Shown one piece after another: positions 45,051 to 55,196 of a DNA stretch of 64,000 bases. How positions within the stretch are numbered: position 1 is the stretch's first letter; every line of letters begins with the position of its first letter. The translations under genes and the position numbers were made by a program. The notes beneath the pieces were generated by a model. That model was not told the DNA's origin. It saw only the letters and a list, made by a program, of their open reading frames with translations, and did not search any database. The DNA lies in NCBI GenBank assembly GCA_039566865.1, contig CM076959.1, positions 11,329,501 to 11,393,500 on the forward strand, in the 5' to 3' direction. The DNA comes from Aurelia coerulea (taxonomy: Eukaryota > Cnidaria > Scyphozoa > Semaeostomeae > Ulmaridae).

Positions 45051-47260
45051 GTTCAGTTCATATATTTTGAATTCCACAATATGCAATTTATAGTCCTAAC
45101 TACTAACTATACAAACACATGACTAAACTGCAAAGATAAAAGATAACTTACAAAAATTAATACAGTGATACCAAAACTTAATACAATATACAAATACAAG
45201 AAGGAACTAAATAAATTGTATGCAGGGAATTACTTAAAGGAGGAGCTCTCTCAATAGGTAAACTAATCGAGGAGGCCCCCCCCCCCCTAGCCTAAGATAA
45301 TATCAGGTGTATTTAGATGAATTTAAATAATTATGCATTTTCTTTTCATAGGTTAACAGAAATTGTGGCAGTGTAGATTCATCGGTTGACATTTTTCAAT
45401 AAGAAAATTTTTAGTTTTGTTTTGAACGAAATTTTTGATGAAGCATTTCGGAGTTCCACTGGTAATGTATTCCAAAGTTTAGCACCAAGATATCGAATTG
45501 ACTTTAGACCATATTGAAGACTGTTTTTCCGAGACATATATAAATCACCTTGGCTGGCCTGTCTTGTGGAATATTGATGAACAGATCAACTAAATAAGAA
45601 AAAGTCATGAAAGCAACTAGGTGAGGTTTTATTAACTGAATCAAAAACAAAAGTTTAGAGTCGGAGTTCAAAATTCTCTGAAAGTTTCAGAAGTTTAAAA
45701 TCATTGAAGATTGGAAGAGAAAGAGACATGCGAGGCTGAAATGAGATAGCTCTGACTGCTTTTTTCTGTAATTTGAAAATTGGATCAATGTATGACGCAT
45801 AAGTTTGACCCCAAACATTTAGACCATATTGTAAGAAGGATAGAAACAATGCATTGTACAAGCAAAGTAAAACATCTAATGGAAGTAAGTTCCTAATTTT
45901 GAAAAACATTCCACATGTTCTAGCTAATTTCTTAGAGAGTTCACTGAGATGGTATTTCCAGCTAAGATGCTCATCCAGGAGGAGACCTAAGAACTTAACA
46001 AAACTTAACTTAACTCTTTTAATATGTTTCTTGCCTATTTTGATATCAGAATTAGAGGGAACTTTGAAAGATGAAGAATGAAAAATCATATCATTTGTCT
46101 TATCAATGTTTAATGATAATTTATTAGCATCAAGCCACTTTTTTACTAATCTCAGTTCTTTGTTGACAATTTTAATCAAATGAGATAAATCTTTGGATTC
46201 ATAGTAGATGTTTGTATCATCAGCAAAGAGATAAAAATTAAGTTTCTTCGAAGCATTTGGTAGATCATTTATATAGAGAAGGAAGAGTAATGGACCCAGT
46301 ACAGAACCCTGTGGTACACCACAAGTAATTGAAAGTAAGTTAGAATTGCTTCCGTTAACAGAAACATATTGTTTTCTATCAGACAGATATGATCTAAACC
46401 ACTCAAGGGCACATCCACGAACACCATAATGTTCCAATTTTCATAGCAAAATTCTATGATTAACTGTATTAAAAGCTTTTTGTAGATCAATGAAAATACC
46501 ACAACCAAATCTTTTATTATCAAGTGTATTTCTCACAGTTTCTATCAAACTCACAAGGGTATGATCAATTGAGTGGTTTTCTTGAAATCCAAATTGTAAA
46601 GAATAAAGAACTTTATGAATTTCAAGGAATCTATAAAGTCATGTGTACATTAGCTTCTCAAATATCTTGCTGAAGATGGGTAAAAGAGAAATTGGCCTGT
46701 AGTTTGATGGTAGCTCAGGATTTCCTTTTTTAAAAAGAGATATCACCTTGGCAATTTTCAGTTTATCAGGGAAAATACCAGACTGGAAAGATTGGTTCAC
46801 AAGAAGAGCAAGAAGTGGGGAAATAGAATATATATAGATAGATACTATTAGGACCTACAGATTTGGAAGGATGTAAAATATTGATTAGGTCATGAACTTC
46901 TATCAAAGTAGCTGGAGTAAGAAAAAGTGAATTGCAAGTTCTGTTAGATAAATAGTCAAGAGGAGACTTTGGAGTCATTGGGATTGTCTTTGTTATGCCA
47001 TCAGCAACATTGACATAAAACCATTAAAAATATTTGACATTTTAGAAGGGTCTGACGTTACATTTCTATCTTTGCCTTTGATTTTGTTAATTGAAGAAGA
47101 AGTAGAAGACTTGTGAGAAATGATCGTCTTGATACCTGACCACAACTTATTCATATTTTGACTGTTGGTAGAAAAGTAATTATGGAAATACCTTGCTTTA
47201 CTTTTTTTTAATTCATTGGATACACGGTTTCTAAACTTCTTATACATCTTGAGGTAAGAA
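45051..47260 (-). mobile_element. LINE, long copy, frame-broken
   Basis: On the minus strand from about 47250 there is a pre-RT linker (NELKKSKARYFHNYFST; MNKLWSGIKTIISHK), fingers-side fragments (INILHPSKSVGPNSI) and a broken middle. A good 260-codon block follows (45655-46437) with GCALEWFRSYLSDRKQYV, GVPQGSVLGPLLFLLYINDL, catalytic YLFADDTNIYYES and thumb KFLGLLLDEHLSWKYHLSEL. The C-terminus continues in another frame to about 45360. The 3' UTR has GGAGGAGCT at 45239 and a C-run where the hairpin partner should be. It is the same subfamily as 3571-4895. Inactive. Confidence 0.85.
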
Positions 47261-47264
47261 GTTT

Positions 47265-47690
47265 GTTCAACCTGCGTCTGTTAACACGAAAACATCCTCA
47301 AAATGTGTATGAACGCAAAACTGGGGCGAACCTGGTTTAGTTTTATTCCTGCATGCGGAGCTGGTAAGATAACAAAGTAAGAATTTGAGAAAAAATGGCG
47401 GACAGAAATTATCACGACAATTCTTTGTGCATGCTGATGTTTTGCCAGCAGATTTTTAGTTTTAAGATGTATGGTTTTTACATGGCATATCTTCATGGCG
47501 TATTTTATAGTTTTGAAGGAAATTTTTTGTCACTCTCTGCAAAGTTAACACAACATCAGTGTTTTTATCAGACTCAAATAATTGCAGGCTACAATAATGC
47601 GCATGCGTGAGATCAAAACCAACCTAGGTTCGCCTCAGGTTTGCGTTCACACGACATTTTACCACACGTAACCCAGGTTGCAGAGCATGA
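47265..47690. mobile_element. MITE-like element, imperfect TIRs
   Basis: The left end (CAACCTGCGTCTGTTAACACG, AACGCAAAACTGGGGCGAAC) and the complement of the right end (CAACCTGGGTTACGTGTGG, AACGCAAACCTGAGGCGAAC) are imperfect inverted repeats of about 70 bp. The core has no recognisable protein. It lies at the 5' edge of the LINE at 45-47 kb. Confidence 0.6.
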
Positions 47691-47754
47691 TATTTAACAT
47701 CTGTTTGCAATGATGAAAACCTTAAGAAAAGAGAATTCTTCCAGGGAATTGTGT

Positions 47755-47945
47755 TTGAGATTTTAGTTCTTTAGATCCGTTTTAAGTTGTTTTTTAGAAC
47801 GATCTAATGTCGGTAGCTCACGAATTTCGGCTGGTTTTTCATTCCATAACGTAGAGCTGCTTAATGAGCGCCTTTTTGCAGATTCAGTCCTATATCTAGG
47901 GATCTGGAGATCTTTATAGTGCCTCGTATTGTAGGTCGAGTGGAA
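47755..47945 (-). mobile_element. LINE C-terminal tip
   Basis: The minus-strand peptide has NTRHYKDLQIPRYRTE, STLWNEKPAEIRELPTL. It resembles the C-terminus of the LINEs at 11852 and 55379 (RDLQIPRNN; WNDLPINIREL). No RT core remains. Confidence 0.65.
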
Positions 47946-48439
47946 AAAAAATATATATATTTTTTTCATTCAAATGATACAATACATGTTTCAGCTACAT
48001 CCTTCTATGCTTTCCAATTATTTTACGAACTATACAACACTACAGGGATGGAACCACACGAAGCAAAAAACAATGACTACCCCATAGCCCTTAACATAAA
48101 GACATGCAAATATAGCAACCAAATAAAAAACTACAAAAGCTACAGATACGATTAATTACCGATAAATACTAGAATCAGTTTCATATTGGATGTCAGGCCA
48201 GCACAGGAGAATGATGCTGAGCAATAGGAACCCAAGACGAGAGAACAACAATGACAGCAGTTGCTACCGCTACTGCCCCCCCCCCCCCCCAGAGTTCCCA
48301 CCACTCAACACATTACGCATATGCTGTCAGGTCAGGGTTTCTGATTCGTAACATCGATGGTCTGAAATACAGTCGATTTTGTGTGGGTTGTGCCTAACAT
48401 CAAATGTGAAAAATACTTACAAAAGAAACAGGGAAAGAA
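47946..48439. other. No gene; C-run
   Basis: An A/T-run is at 47945-47966 and a run of 16 C is at about 48277-48292. A 78-codon plus frame here has no domain. Confidence 0.4.
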
Positions 48440-49260
48440 TGTGTCGCTGTGTGGCGTAAAACGAAAGTTTGAAGTTATCCAAGCCGAGCTATTTTGTAGA
48501 TGAAATTTTGAGTCTGTCCGAGTATATTGTCAATGGTTTTTACACTGCAAAGACCTCCACTCATTATGCCTTTGGGCACTTAAACTGTTCATTCCAATTT
48601 ACTTTTTTTATTAACTATCACTCCGAGGGATTCCATCTTATCGACTCTTCTTATATCAGTGTTGTTTAGGCTCAGCACTTTTTTATTAGGGCTAAGTTTT
48701 TTTACTTTCATCCACTCATAGAGATTGGGAAGCTCTTGATGTGCGTCCGCAAGTAGTTTCGCTACATCATCTGATGCAATCGTTATATTGGTACCATCAC
48801 CATAGATTCTAGCCCTAGAGAACTTAAAGAAACTTCAAGAAATTTCAAGATATTTTTCTCCACCAGTTACCCTTCCTTGCCATCACTTAGATCTGACGTC
48901 TAATATGCAGCAAACTTAGGTATCAATCGTTCTTATTATCCGTATGTGTTGTTTTAGTAGTGTTCTTTAAGTTTAAGTAGTTTTTCTTTCCTTTATCTAT
49001 GTTAATTCTCTTGAGGTAGACACAGTCTTTTGCTCCCCAGGGGTATTTGTCCCATAGTATTGTAAAGTAATTCTTGTAAGTAGTGTAGTGTAGACCGTAA
49101 TATGTATTGTAAAATTTTATTGATTTATAAGAAAAAAAAGATTCTAGCCCAGGAGAATTTAAGACCATTTTCCAGGTCATTCAAGTAAATTGTGAAAAAC
49201 GAGGACCTAAGCAAAAACCTTGGAGAATACCATAGGCTGCGTCTCTGGCTGAAAACCAAT
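48440..49260 (-). mobile_element. LINE RT fragment split by an insertion
   Basis: The minus strand from about 49250 reads a decayed PQGS region (GILQGFCLGPRFSQFT, then MTWKMVLNSPGL), is interrupted at 49138-48831, and resumes with ARIYGDGTNITIASDD. That is the YADD box changed to YGDG. ELPNLYEWMKVKKLSPNKK follows, then a thumb remnant to about 48440. Coding is decayed throughout. The interruption has a clear target duplication. Confidence 0.6.
48831..49138 (+). mobile_element. 5'-truncated LINE/SINE 3' end with target duplication
   Basis: The insert ends in an A-rich tail (AAGAAAAAAA) and is flanked by AGATTCTAGCCCTAGAGAAC (48804-48823) and AGATTCTAGCCCAGGAGAAT (about 49139-49158), a duplication of about 20 bp with few changes. 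The inner 3' portion (CTTTTGCTCCC, TAGTATTGTA-AGTAATT, GTAATATGTATTGTAA) also occurs at 57995-58170, so it is a dispersed family. Its coding part is not present here. Confidence 0.75.
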
Positions 49261-49975
49261 AGAAACACGAACCCCTGGAAGATCATCATTGTGTTATTGA
49301 GAAAGGAATTTCAGAGGCATCCGCAGGGGGGAGAAAAGCAAGTCAACAATATATCATTTATTCATTTGACAACTAATGAATGATTATTACAAATATCTAA
49401 AATGTGCAGTGAGTTTTGTTTATTTGAACCAGGACATAGTGATCCAAGGAGTGGAAGAAATACCAAAACATGAAGTTTTAAAATTCCAATTTATTTCATG
49501 CCCATACCATCAAGTACACTCTGAATTTTTATGAAACGCAAACATTTTAAAAGTTGGACAACGGATAGCCAAGAAAATCAATTTTGAAGTTGGGCCTAAT
49601 TGCTTCATTTTTTACATAGGCACTTCCCAAATAACGCTGCCTGGATTGAATTTTCAAAGCAACAGAAAGGTCCGACAATTTTCGTTTTCATCTTATTTCA
49701 ATCCTCTAATCATGTACTTTTAGGTAATTGCAACAATTATTGAACATATTTATATTTTGGCTCATTTTTATGTGATTCATATTGGCAGAAATTTGGAAAA
49801 TTCATATCTTTAAAAATCTAAAAATTCAACAGTTGAAATATAAACCTGGGGCAAAATGCATTTACCAAACAAATTACAAAATTAAAGCAACTATTTGTGC
49901 AAGTTTCTACCAAAGGGTTTGTTCTAAATCGTACCCAAAAAAGAATTATGGTCATTCTTAGTGTTGTGGTACAAC
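49261..49975. other. No feature recognised
   Basis: AT-rich intron sequence with short frames only. Confidence 0.4.
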
Positions 49976-49979
49976 GGAC

Positions 49980-51010
49980 ATTTTGAGATTTTTCAATGTT
50001 AACTGCAATAAAAATAAATCTAGGCCTGCTAAGGCCTTCAGAACTGACTCAACTCCATCTCTTTTACATAGTGTCATGAAATCTAACCCTCAGAAAGCTT
50101 TGTGTTTACAGGAAATGGTAACTATTGCTGAAGAATTTCAAAAGAAATACCTCCTGCATTTTCACTTGGATAAAAGTGAACAAATGGCGATGCAGTAAGC
50201 GAATGAACTTTGCATGGGGGTTATTAATGAAATAAAATTCCTTAGCAAGAGGCATTCAAAAACAGAGTTTTGAAATCAATATAAAGTTGATTGAAGCTAT
50301 TTGTATGCAAGTGAAACATGGACTGATTTAACTAGAAGCAAATTAAACAATTAGAAAAATTGCAAAAAGGTGCAGTAACAATAATTAACTCTCTACCGCA
50401 ATCAATGCTATATGACGGAATCGGATTAGTCCTTGAATACGTCTTGATGCCATTGGAATTTAGTAGTAAAAAGAAAAGATTCATATCTAGATAAGATAAG
50501 ATACCAAACATGAATGAAAGTAGATTGACTAACATAGTTTATGAAGCGCACAAAAGGTTAAATTTCCCAAATTGTTGATATAAAGAAGTAATTATAGACA
50601 TAAAAATTATTGATATTAACCTTAAAGAATGTCAGATCAAAGACCTAACCAAAGAACAATGGAAACAAATTGTTATAGAAAAATGATCATAGAAAATAGT
50701 ATCAAAAATAATAACAAGACTGAACTCAAATTTATCAAGGGTAGTAAGCTTGAAATTAAAGAGTATCTGAGGTGTGAAGAAGCATTATCCCTACTGAAAT
50801 TAAAGTTAAACATGATTTACCTAAGAGTAAAGTACAAGGGAAAGTACACTGATTCTCTTTGCAGGAGATGTGGGTCCCATGAGGAATATATTGAACTCTT
50901 ATGGGATTATCTAAAATTCTCTCAAAAGCCCAAGGTGAAAAAGACTTGTTTAGCTAAAAATATGTCCCGAAGTATTAAAAAGTATCAAGAAATATCTATC
51001 TATAATATCT
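49980..51010 (+). mobile_element. Decayed LINE, RT palm end to C-terminus
   Basis: The plus strand reads AEEFQKKYLLHFHLDKSEQM (49983-50198), the segment that follows the catalytic box in LINE RTs. A broken C-terminal part follows with QLEKLQKGAVTIINSLPQSM near 50343-50410. Then SLLKLKLNMIYLRVKYKGKY and DSLCRRCGSHEEY (50629-50930) form a C-x2-C knuckle region. Stops separate the pieces. Its RT differs from L-A and resembles a separate LINE group (inference). Confidence 0.6.
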
Positions 51011-51055
51011 ATATATATATCTATTGGGAGAGGTGCCACTTTTATTTAGGGTGTC

Positions 51056-51670
51056 GAAGAATACCTCACGGAAGCCAACAACCAATTAGGAAACACGTCA
51101 TTTTATGAAAAATTAACATTTGACCCGTTTCATGGCTACATTAGAATAATTAACAGCTCAATAGACGAATTGAACTCTCAGGGCAAATTGGATACAGAAG
51201 CAATTGATGTTTTAAAAAGTTCCTAAAAATATACAACCGGCATGATTCTACCTTCTACCAAAACTTCATAAAAAGAATAACCCAGGCCGCCCTGTTGTGG
51301 CTTCGACGAACTGTCATACAACCAAATTATCAAAATTTGTTGATCATTTTATACAACCACTTGCGAAGAAAGTACGATCTTACATACGTGATACTACAGA
51401 TCTACTTCACAAAATAAAGAATATAGGTAGAATACCCGATAATGCGTTACTCGTAACCATGGATGTTAGATCCCTCTACACAAACATATCTCACGAAGGG
51501 GGCTTGTCAGCTCTTTAAAATGCCTTAAATACAAGAGCCAACAAAGAGTCAGCAACTGAGGTCCTATTGACCCTTATGAGACATGTGCTCACGCTTAACT
51601 GCTTTTCCTTCAATGGAAACAGTTATCTACAAACAAGAGGTTGTGCCATGGGCACGGTCGCAACTAAACT
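51056..51670 (+). mobile_element. Penelope-like RT fragment
   Basis: Read across three frames, the plus strand gives VEEYLTEANNQLGNTSFYEK, a linker with a stop, then PGRPVVASTN-like sequence and LSKFVDHFIQPLAKKVRSYI, DTTDLLHKIKNIGRIPDNAL, LVTMDVRSLYTNISHEGG. After a stop come SFNGNSYLQTRGCAMGT. The order SYIRDTTDLL, then DVRSLYTNI, then QTRGCAMGT is characteristic of Penelope-like element RT. The catalytic YADD and the GIY-YIG endonuclease are absent. Broken and inactive. It ends about 150 bp before exon H. Confidence 0.85.
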
Positions 51671-51820
51671 AAACTAGATACTTCATGTGACAATTATAAA
51701 ACATGTTTGGAGCGACATAACTAAGTTCTACGTTTGAAACGGAAGTCGCGCTAAACATGCACATTGAACCAGGCGTTAAGTTTGCCATTGATTTATTTTC
51801 TGCGTATTTTTTTCCTCTAG

Positions 51821-52440
51821 GCTTAGAAATCGAAGGAACTAACTCAAAGAACACCCCCAATTACGCGAAACCAACGAAACAGGAGTCGTTTGATTCTGAC
51901 CTTGAAATGGCAAAAGAGGATTCATTTCAACAAATGGACGTGAAAAGTTACGATCGTAAACTAAACGAAAGATTCCTCCGAAAATTTGAGAGCAGAGTCA
52001 ACGAAGAGGAGTTCTTAGAGCATTTTCGCACGCCAAAGAATTTGATGCTTGAGCCGACTAATTTGCCGAGTGATAGCGAATGCTCAATAGACAGCACAAA
52101 AGTGGAGACTGATTCTATATGTCTGGAAGATGATGACTTCCCGCCGTCAATGATCCAAGATTTTCGTTACGAGGATAGTGGCAATCAGTTTGAAGACAGT
52201 TTTGTTGACTCGAATTTAAATGTTATGGGAAGGAAGGATGATGCAATCGGGCTTGATATCACTGACATGGGCGGCTTATCACGAAGTAGAACGAGCACGA
52301 AAAGAGGCGATAATGATTCGTTGGATGCTTTAGGATCAACGGAAAACAGTTTGGCTGGTTCATCGCAAGATGTTTCAGATGACGCGACCATAAGTGATTC
52401 TGAGAGCATGGTTAAACTAAGAAAAAATTTACACTCCAAG
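51821..52440 (+). CDS. Exon H: long acidic exon
   Basis: A 620-nt exon lies between acceptor TTTCCTCTAG and donor GTAAGT. Its first two bases complete Gly from exon G, and it ends in phase 0. It encodes about 206 residues rich in Asp, Glu and Ser. It has a charged helix-like part (YDRKLNERFLRKFESRVNEE, EFLEHFRTPKNL), an acidic tract (DSICLEDDDFPPSMIQDF), Ser/Asp repeats (SLAGSSQDVSDDATISDSES) and a basic end MVKLRKNLHSK. No catalogued domain is recognised. FPPSMIQDF in an acidic context may be a short linear docking motif (inference). The frame stays open upstream of the acceptor, so splice phase rather than length decides its start. Confidence 0.85.
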
Positions 52441-52980
52441 GTAAGTTGCGTTTGGTCATAGATGTCAGATAAAAAGCAAATAACATTAACATTAATAACA
52501 TCTGACTGCTTTCATCTTGTAAATATACATTGTAAATTTTTAATCAATTTATTTTGTAGCAATCGTGAATATTTCTAAAAATCCTTAATTTGCTTTAATT
52601 TTGAAATTAGCTACATATGCTAATGACGATGACGCTGCGCAGCCAAATATAAGTCACAGAAAATGAATGAAGAATAGAATAAATTGCCAAATAACAAAAT
52701 GAATGAAAAATAGAATAGATTACCAAGTAACAAATATTGCAAAAATTAACAGTTAATCTGGTTTCCCTGTATCTATTTGCAATTTAGTGCTTGTGGGAAT
52801 TCCTACTTTGACAACTACCCGGTTTTGACATACTCTCAAACTGCAGAAGTAGGTCATAGAATTATATCTTTGGTGCTTGCCGCCACCCAGTTTGTACGTC
52901 TACGTCTGTGACTAAGCTCTTTTGTCATCTTGGACTCAACTTCATATGAAATCACAAAAATGGCTTTTTCTATTTATTTT
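52441..52980 (+). other. Intron H-I start, nothing recognised
   Basis: The interval begins with donor GTAAGT. A short word (AATGAATGAA-AATAGAATA) is repeated near 52660-52720. No coding region. Confidence 0.45.
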
Positions 52981-52984
52981 TTTA

Positions 52985-54425
52985 GGCACGGTAGCCCCAT
53001 CAGTCATAAAGAACTGCATTTCAGGGGGACGTGGCAAACAATTAAATAATAGATAATATAAAAAACTGAATACCCAAAAAAATTTATTAAAACTAATTTG
53101 TTATGAATTATCTTTCAAGTTTCTTTTAAAAGTGGCAAGGGAGGGTGCCTGTTTTACGTCATAGTCAAGCTGATTCCATAATTTAGATCCACGAAAAGAT
53201 ATACCTTTTTGCCCATTGCTGGTTTTCCTTAAAGGTAACAAAAGATCAGTTTCCGTATTTCTCAATTGCCTGATATTTCGAGTAGAATTTTTGACGAACA
53301 ATCTTGAAAGATATTCTGGAGTAAGACCATTTAGCGATTTGTACATGATTGTGGCAGTTTCACTTCTAATCATATCACTTATTGTTGGCCATTTTAGATT
53401 GTGTATCAATGTCTTATATTAGCAGATGAATCAAAATTGCTTCTTGTAACAATTCTAGCTGCTCGATTCTGCAGCTTTTGAAGGGTCTGCAGTCTGGTCA
53501 CCCCACAGTTCCCCCATACGGAACAGCAATACCTAAAACGAGGCTCTACGATGCCCCGATACGTCTTACTTAGGATATTTTGAGGTAAAAATTTCCTGGA
53601 ATATTTCAGAAACCCTATTCCACGAGAAACTTTAGTACGGAGACTATTGATCTGCTGGTCCCATTTTAGGCTCTTGTCGATTATTACACCCAGATATTTT
53701 GTTTGATCTACATTTTCAACTTGAGAGTCAACAAGGAGAAACTTTGGAGGATCAACAACTTCATCAATAATTTTCTTAATTTTGGATTTTGAACCCACAA
53801 GCAGGGATTGAGTTTTTAGGACATTCAAAGAAAGTTTATTGCCTAGCAACCATTGCTTCAAATGACCCAATTCGCTATTTAGCGTTTGATTGATATCTTC
53901 CAAACTTTTAGAAGAGTATGAAATACTGGTATCGTCTGCGTACATCGTCACTTCACCTTTCTTGAGAGAAAAAGGAAGGTCATTGATGTAGATCAGAAAC
54001 AAGAGAGGGCCGAGACAGGACCCCTGTGGGACACCACAGTGGATGTCTTCAGTTTTGGAAGAAACGCCATTAACTTTGCAGGATTGTTTTCTGTTTGTTA
54101 GATAGGACGAGAACCAAGCAAATTCTGGATTATCCACACCATATTTTCTCAATTTCGCAAGTAAAATGTCATGATCTACAGGATCTACAGTATGCAGTGT
54201 ATTTACCATTGTCCATGTTCACATACCAGTCATCTGTGTTGTTAAGAAGGCAAGTGACAACACAATGAAGAGCTCTAAAGCCAGACTGGTTTGAAAACAA
54301 ATGTTTGTTTTGTCCAAGGAATCGTACAGTTGGTTATAAGTAAGCTTTTCAAAGACCCTTGCTAAAACCGGAAGCACTGATATAGGTCGGTAGTTAGATC
54401 GGTCGTCAGTTTTCTTGAACGTTTA
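52985..54425 (-). mobile_element. LINE related to L-A, second subfamily
   Basis: A 267-codon minus frame (53406-54209) begins in palm (VDPVDHDILLAKLRKYGVDN), with GVPQGSCLGPLLFLIYINDL, catalytic VTMYADDTSISYSS, thumb KYLGVIIDKSLKWDQQINSL and EPRFRYCCSVWGNCG. It shifts frame near 53400 and continues to a stop at 53101 (GISFRGSKLWNQLDYDVKQA). Fingers-side sequence is readable with breaks to about 54421. The layout and shared blocks (CCSVWG, RTKVSRGIGFLK) show kinship to L-A, but it is clearly diverged. No GGAGGG hairpin was found in its 3' UTR. Confidence 0.85.
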
Positions 54426-54604
54426 CAATTGTGTATACATGCTGTAGCTCAAGAGCTTTTTTCAAACATCAAACATCAATTTTTTCAAACGTCCTAAGGA
54501 ATGAAGTAAAGGTAATTCCAAAAACTAATTCGATCTTTGAAATAAAAGCCCAAAACAAATCTTTATGTTAAATGTATGATGATTTTTGAAAAATGCTCAC
54601 ATTT

Positions 54605-54722
54605 TATTGGTTCACCCGCTATAACAACCTATCTGTAATAGCATATCTATCTATAACAACCTATTTATAACAACCTATTTATAACAACCTATCTATAACA
54701 ACCCATCTATAACAACCTATCC
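54605..54722. repeat. 14-bp tandem repeat before exon I
   Basis: The unit CTATAACAACCTAT, with variants in one or two positions, is repeated about seven to eight times and ends about 11 bp before the acceptor CAG of exon I. It occupies the place of the branch-point and polypyrimidine region. Confidence 0.8.
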
Positions 54723-54733
54723 TTCATTTGCAG

Positions 54734-54887
54734 TTGCCAAGGGTGGATCGAAGTTCCTTTAGCTCATATACAAAATTGTTTAAGAAAGATCCTGCATCAG
54801 ATGCATTGAAGTTACTTGTCACATTGTCATACAACCCCGAATGCCATGCATCCATTCTTGCGAGCCTGTGCCTTCCAAATTCATCAG
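54734..54887 (+). CDS. Exon I: short helical exon
   Basis: A 154-nt exon (51 codons plus 1 nt) lies between acceptor CATTTGCAG and donor GTAACT. It enters in phase 0, fitting exon H, and leaves one G. It encodes LPRVDRSSFSSYTKLFKKDP, then ASDALKLLVTLSYNPECHAS and ILASLCLPNSS. The helix pair ASDALKLLVTLSYNPECHAS-ILASL resembles an armadillo-type repeat start (inference, weak). The next exon, expected to begin with two bases finishing a Gly/Ala/Asp/Glu/Val codon, was not identified, so the gene probably runs past the window or has exons hidden downstream. Confidence 0.78.
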
Positions 54888-55196
54888 GTAACTTCCTCTC
54901 GGTTGCAGCGCTGTTTAAAAAATTTCTTGAATTTCCTCAGATGTGGATTCATAGTCTCTATATCAAGTTCTCAGCTCACGCTTGTGGGCACTATTGATTT
55001 TAATATTAGCAGCTTTGCTACAAAATAGCCAGATCAGGGAGCAATACGAACAGTTCGACATTACCACGGAGTTTAAAAGTAACTTGGACTTTTGTTCTCC
55101 TAAATATGGTCTTAATCTTCGAAATGCATGCATTTTTTGGTTGACATTCTTTCACATGCGTTTCAAACTTGAATGAGTTGTCAATGTTTACGCCTT
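54888..55196 (+). other. Flank after exon I, no gene
   Basis: The interval begins with donor GTAACT. Short frames are present, none recognised. Confidence 0.4.
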
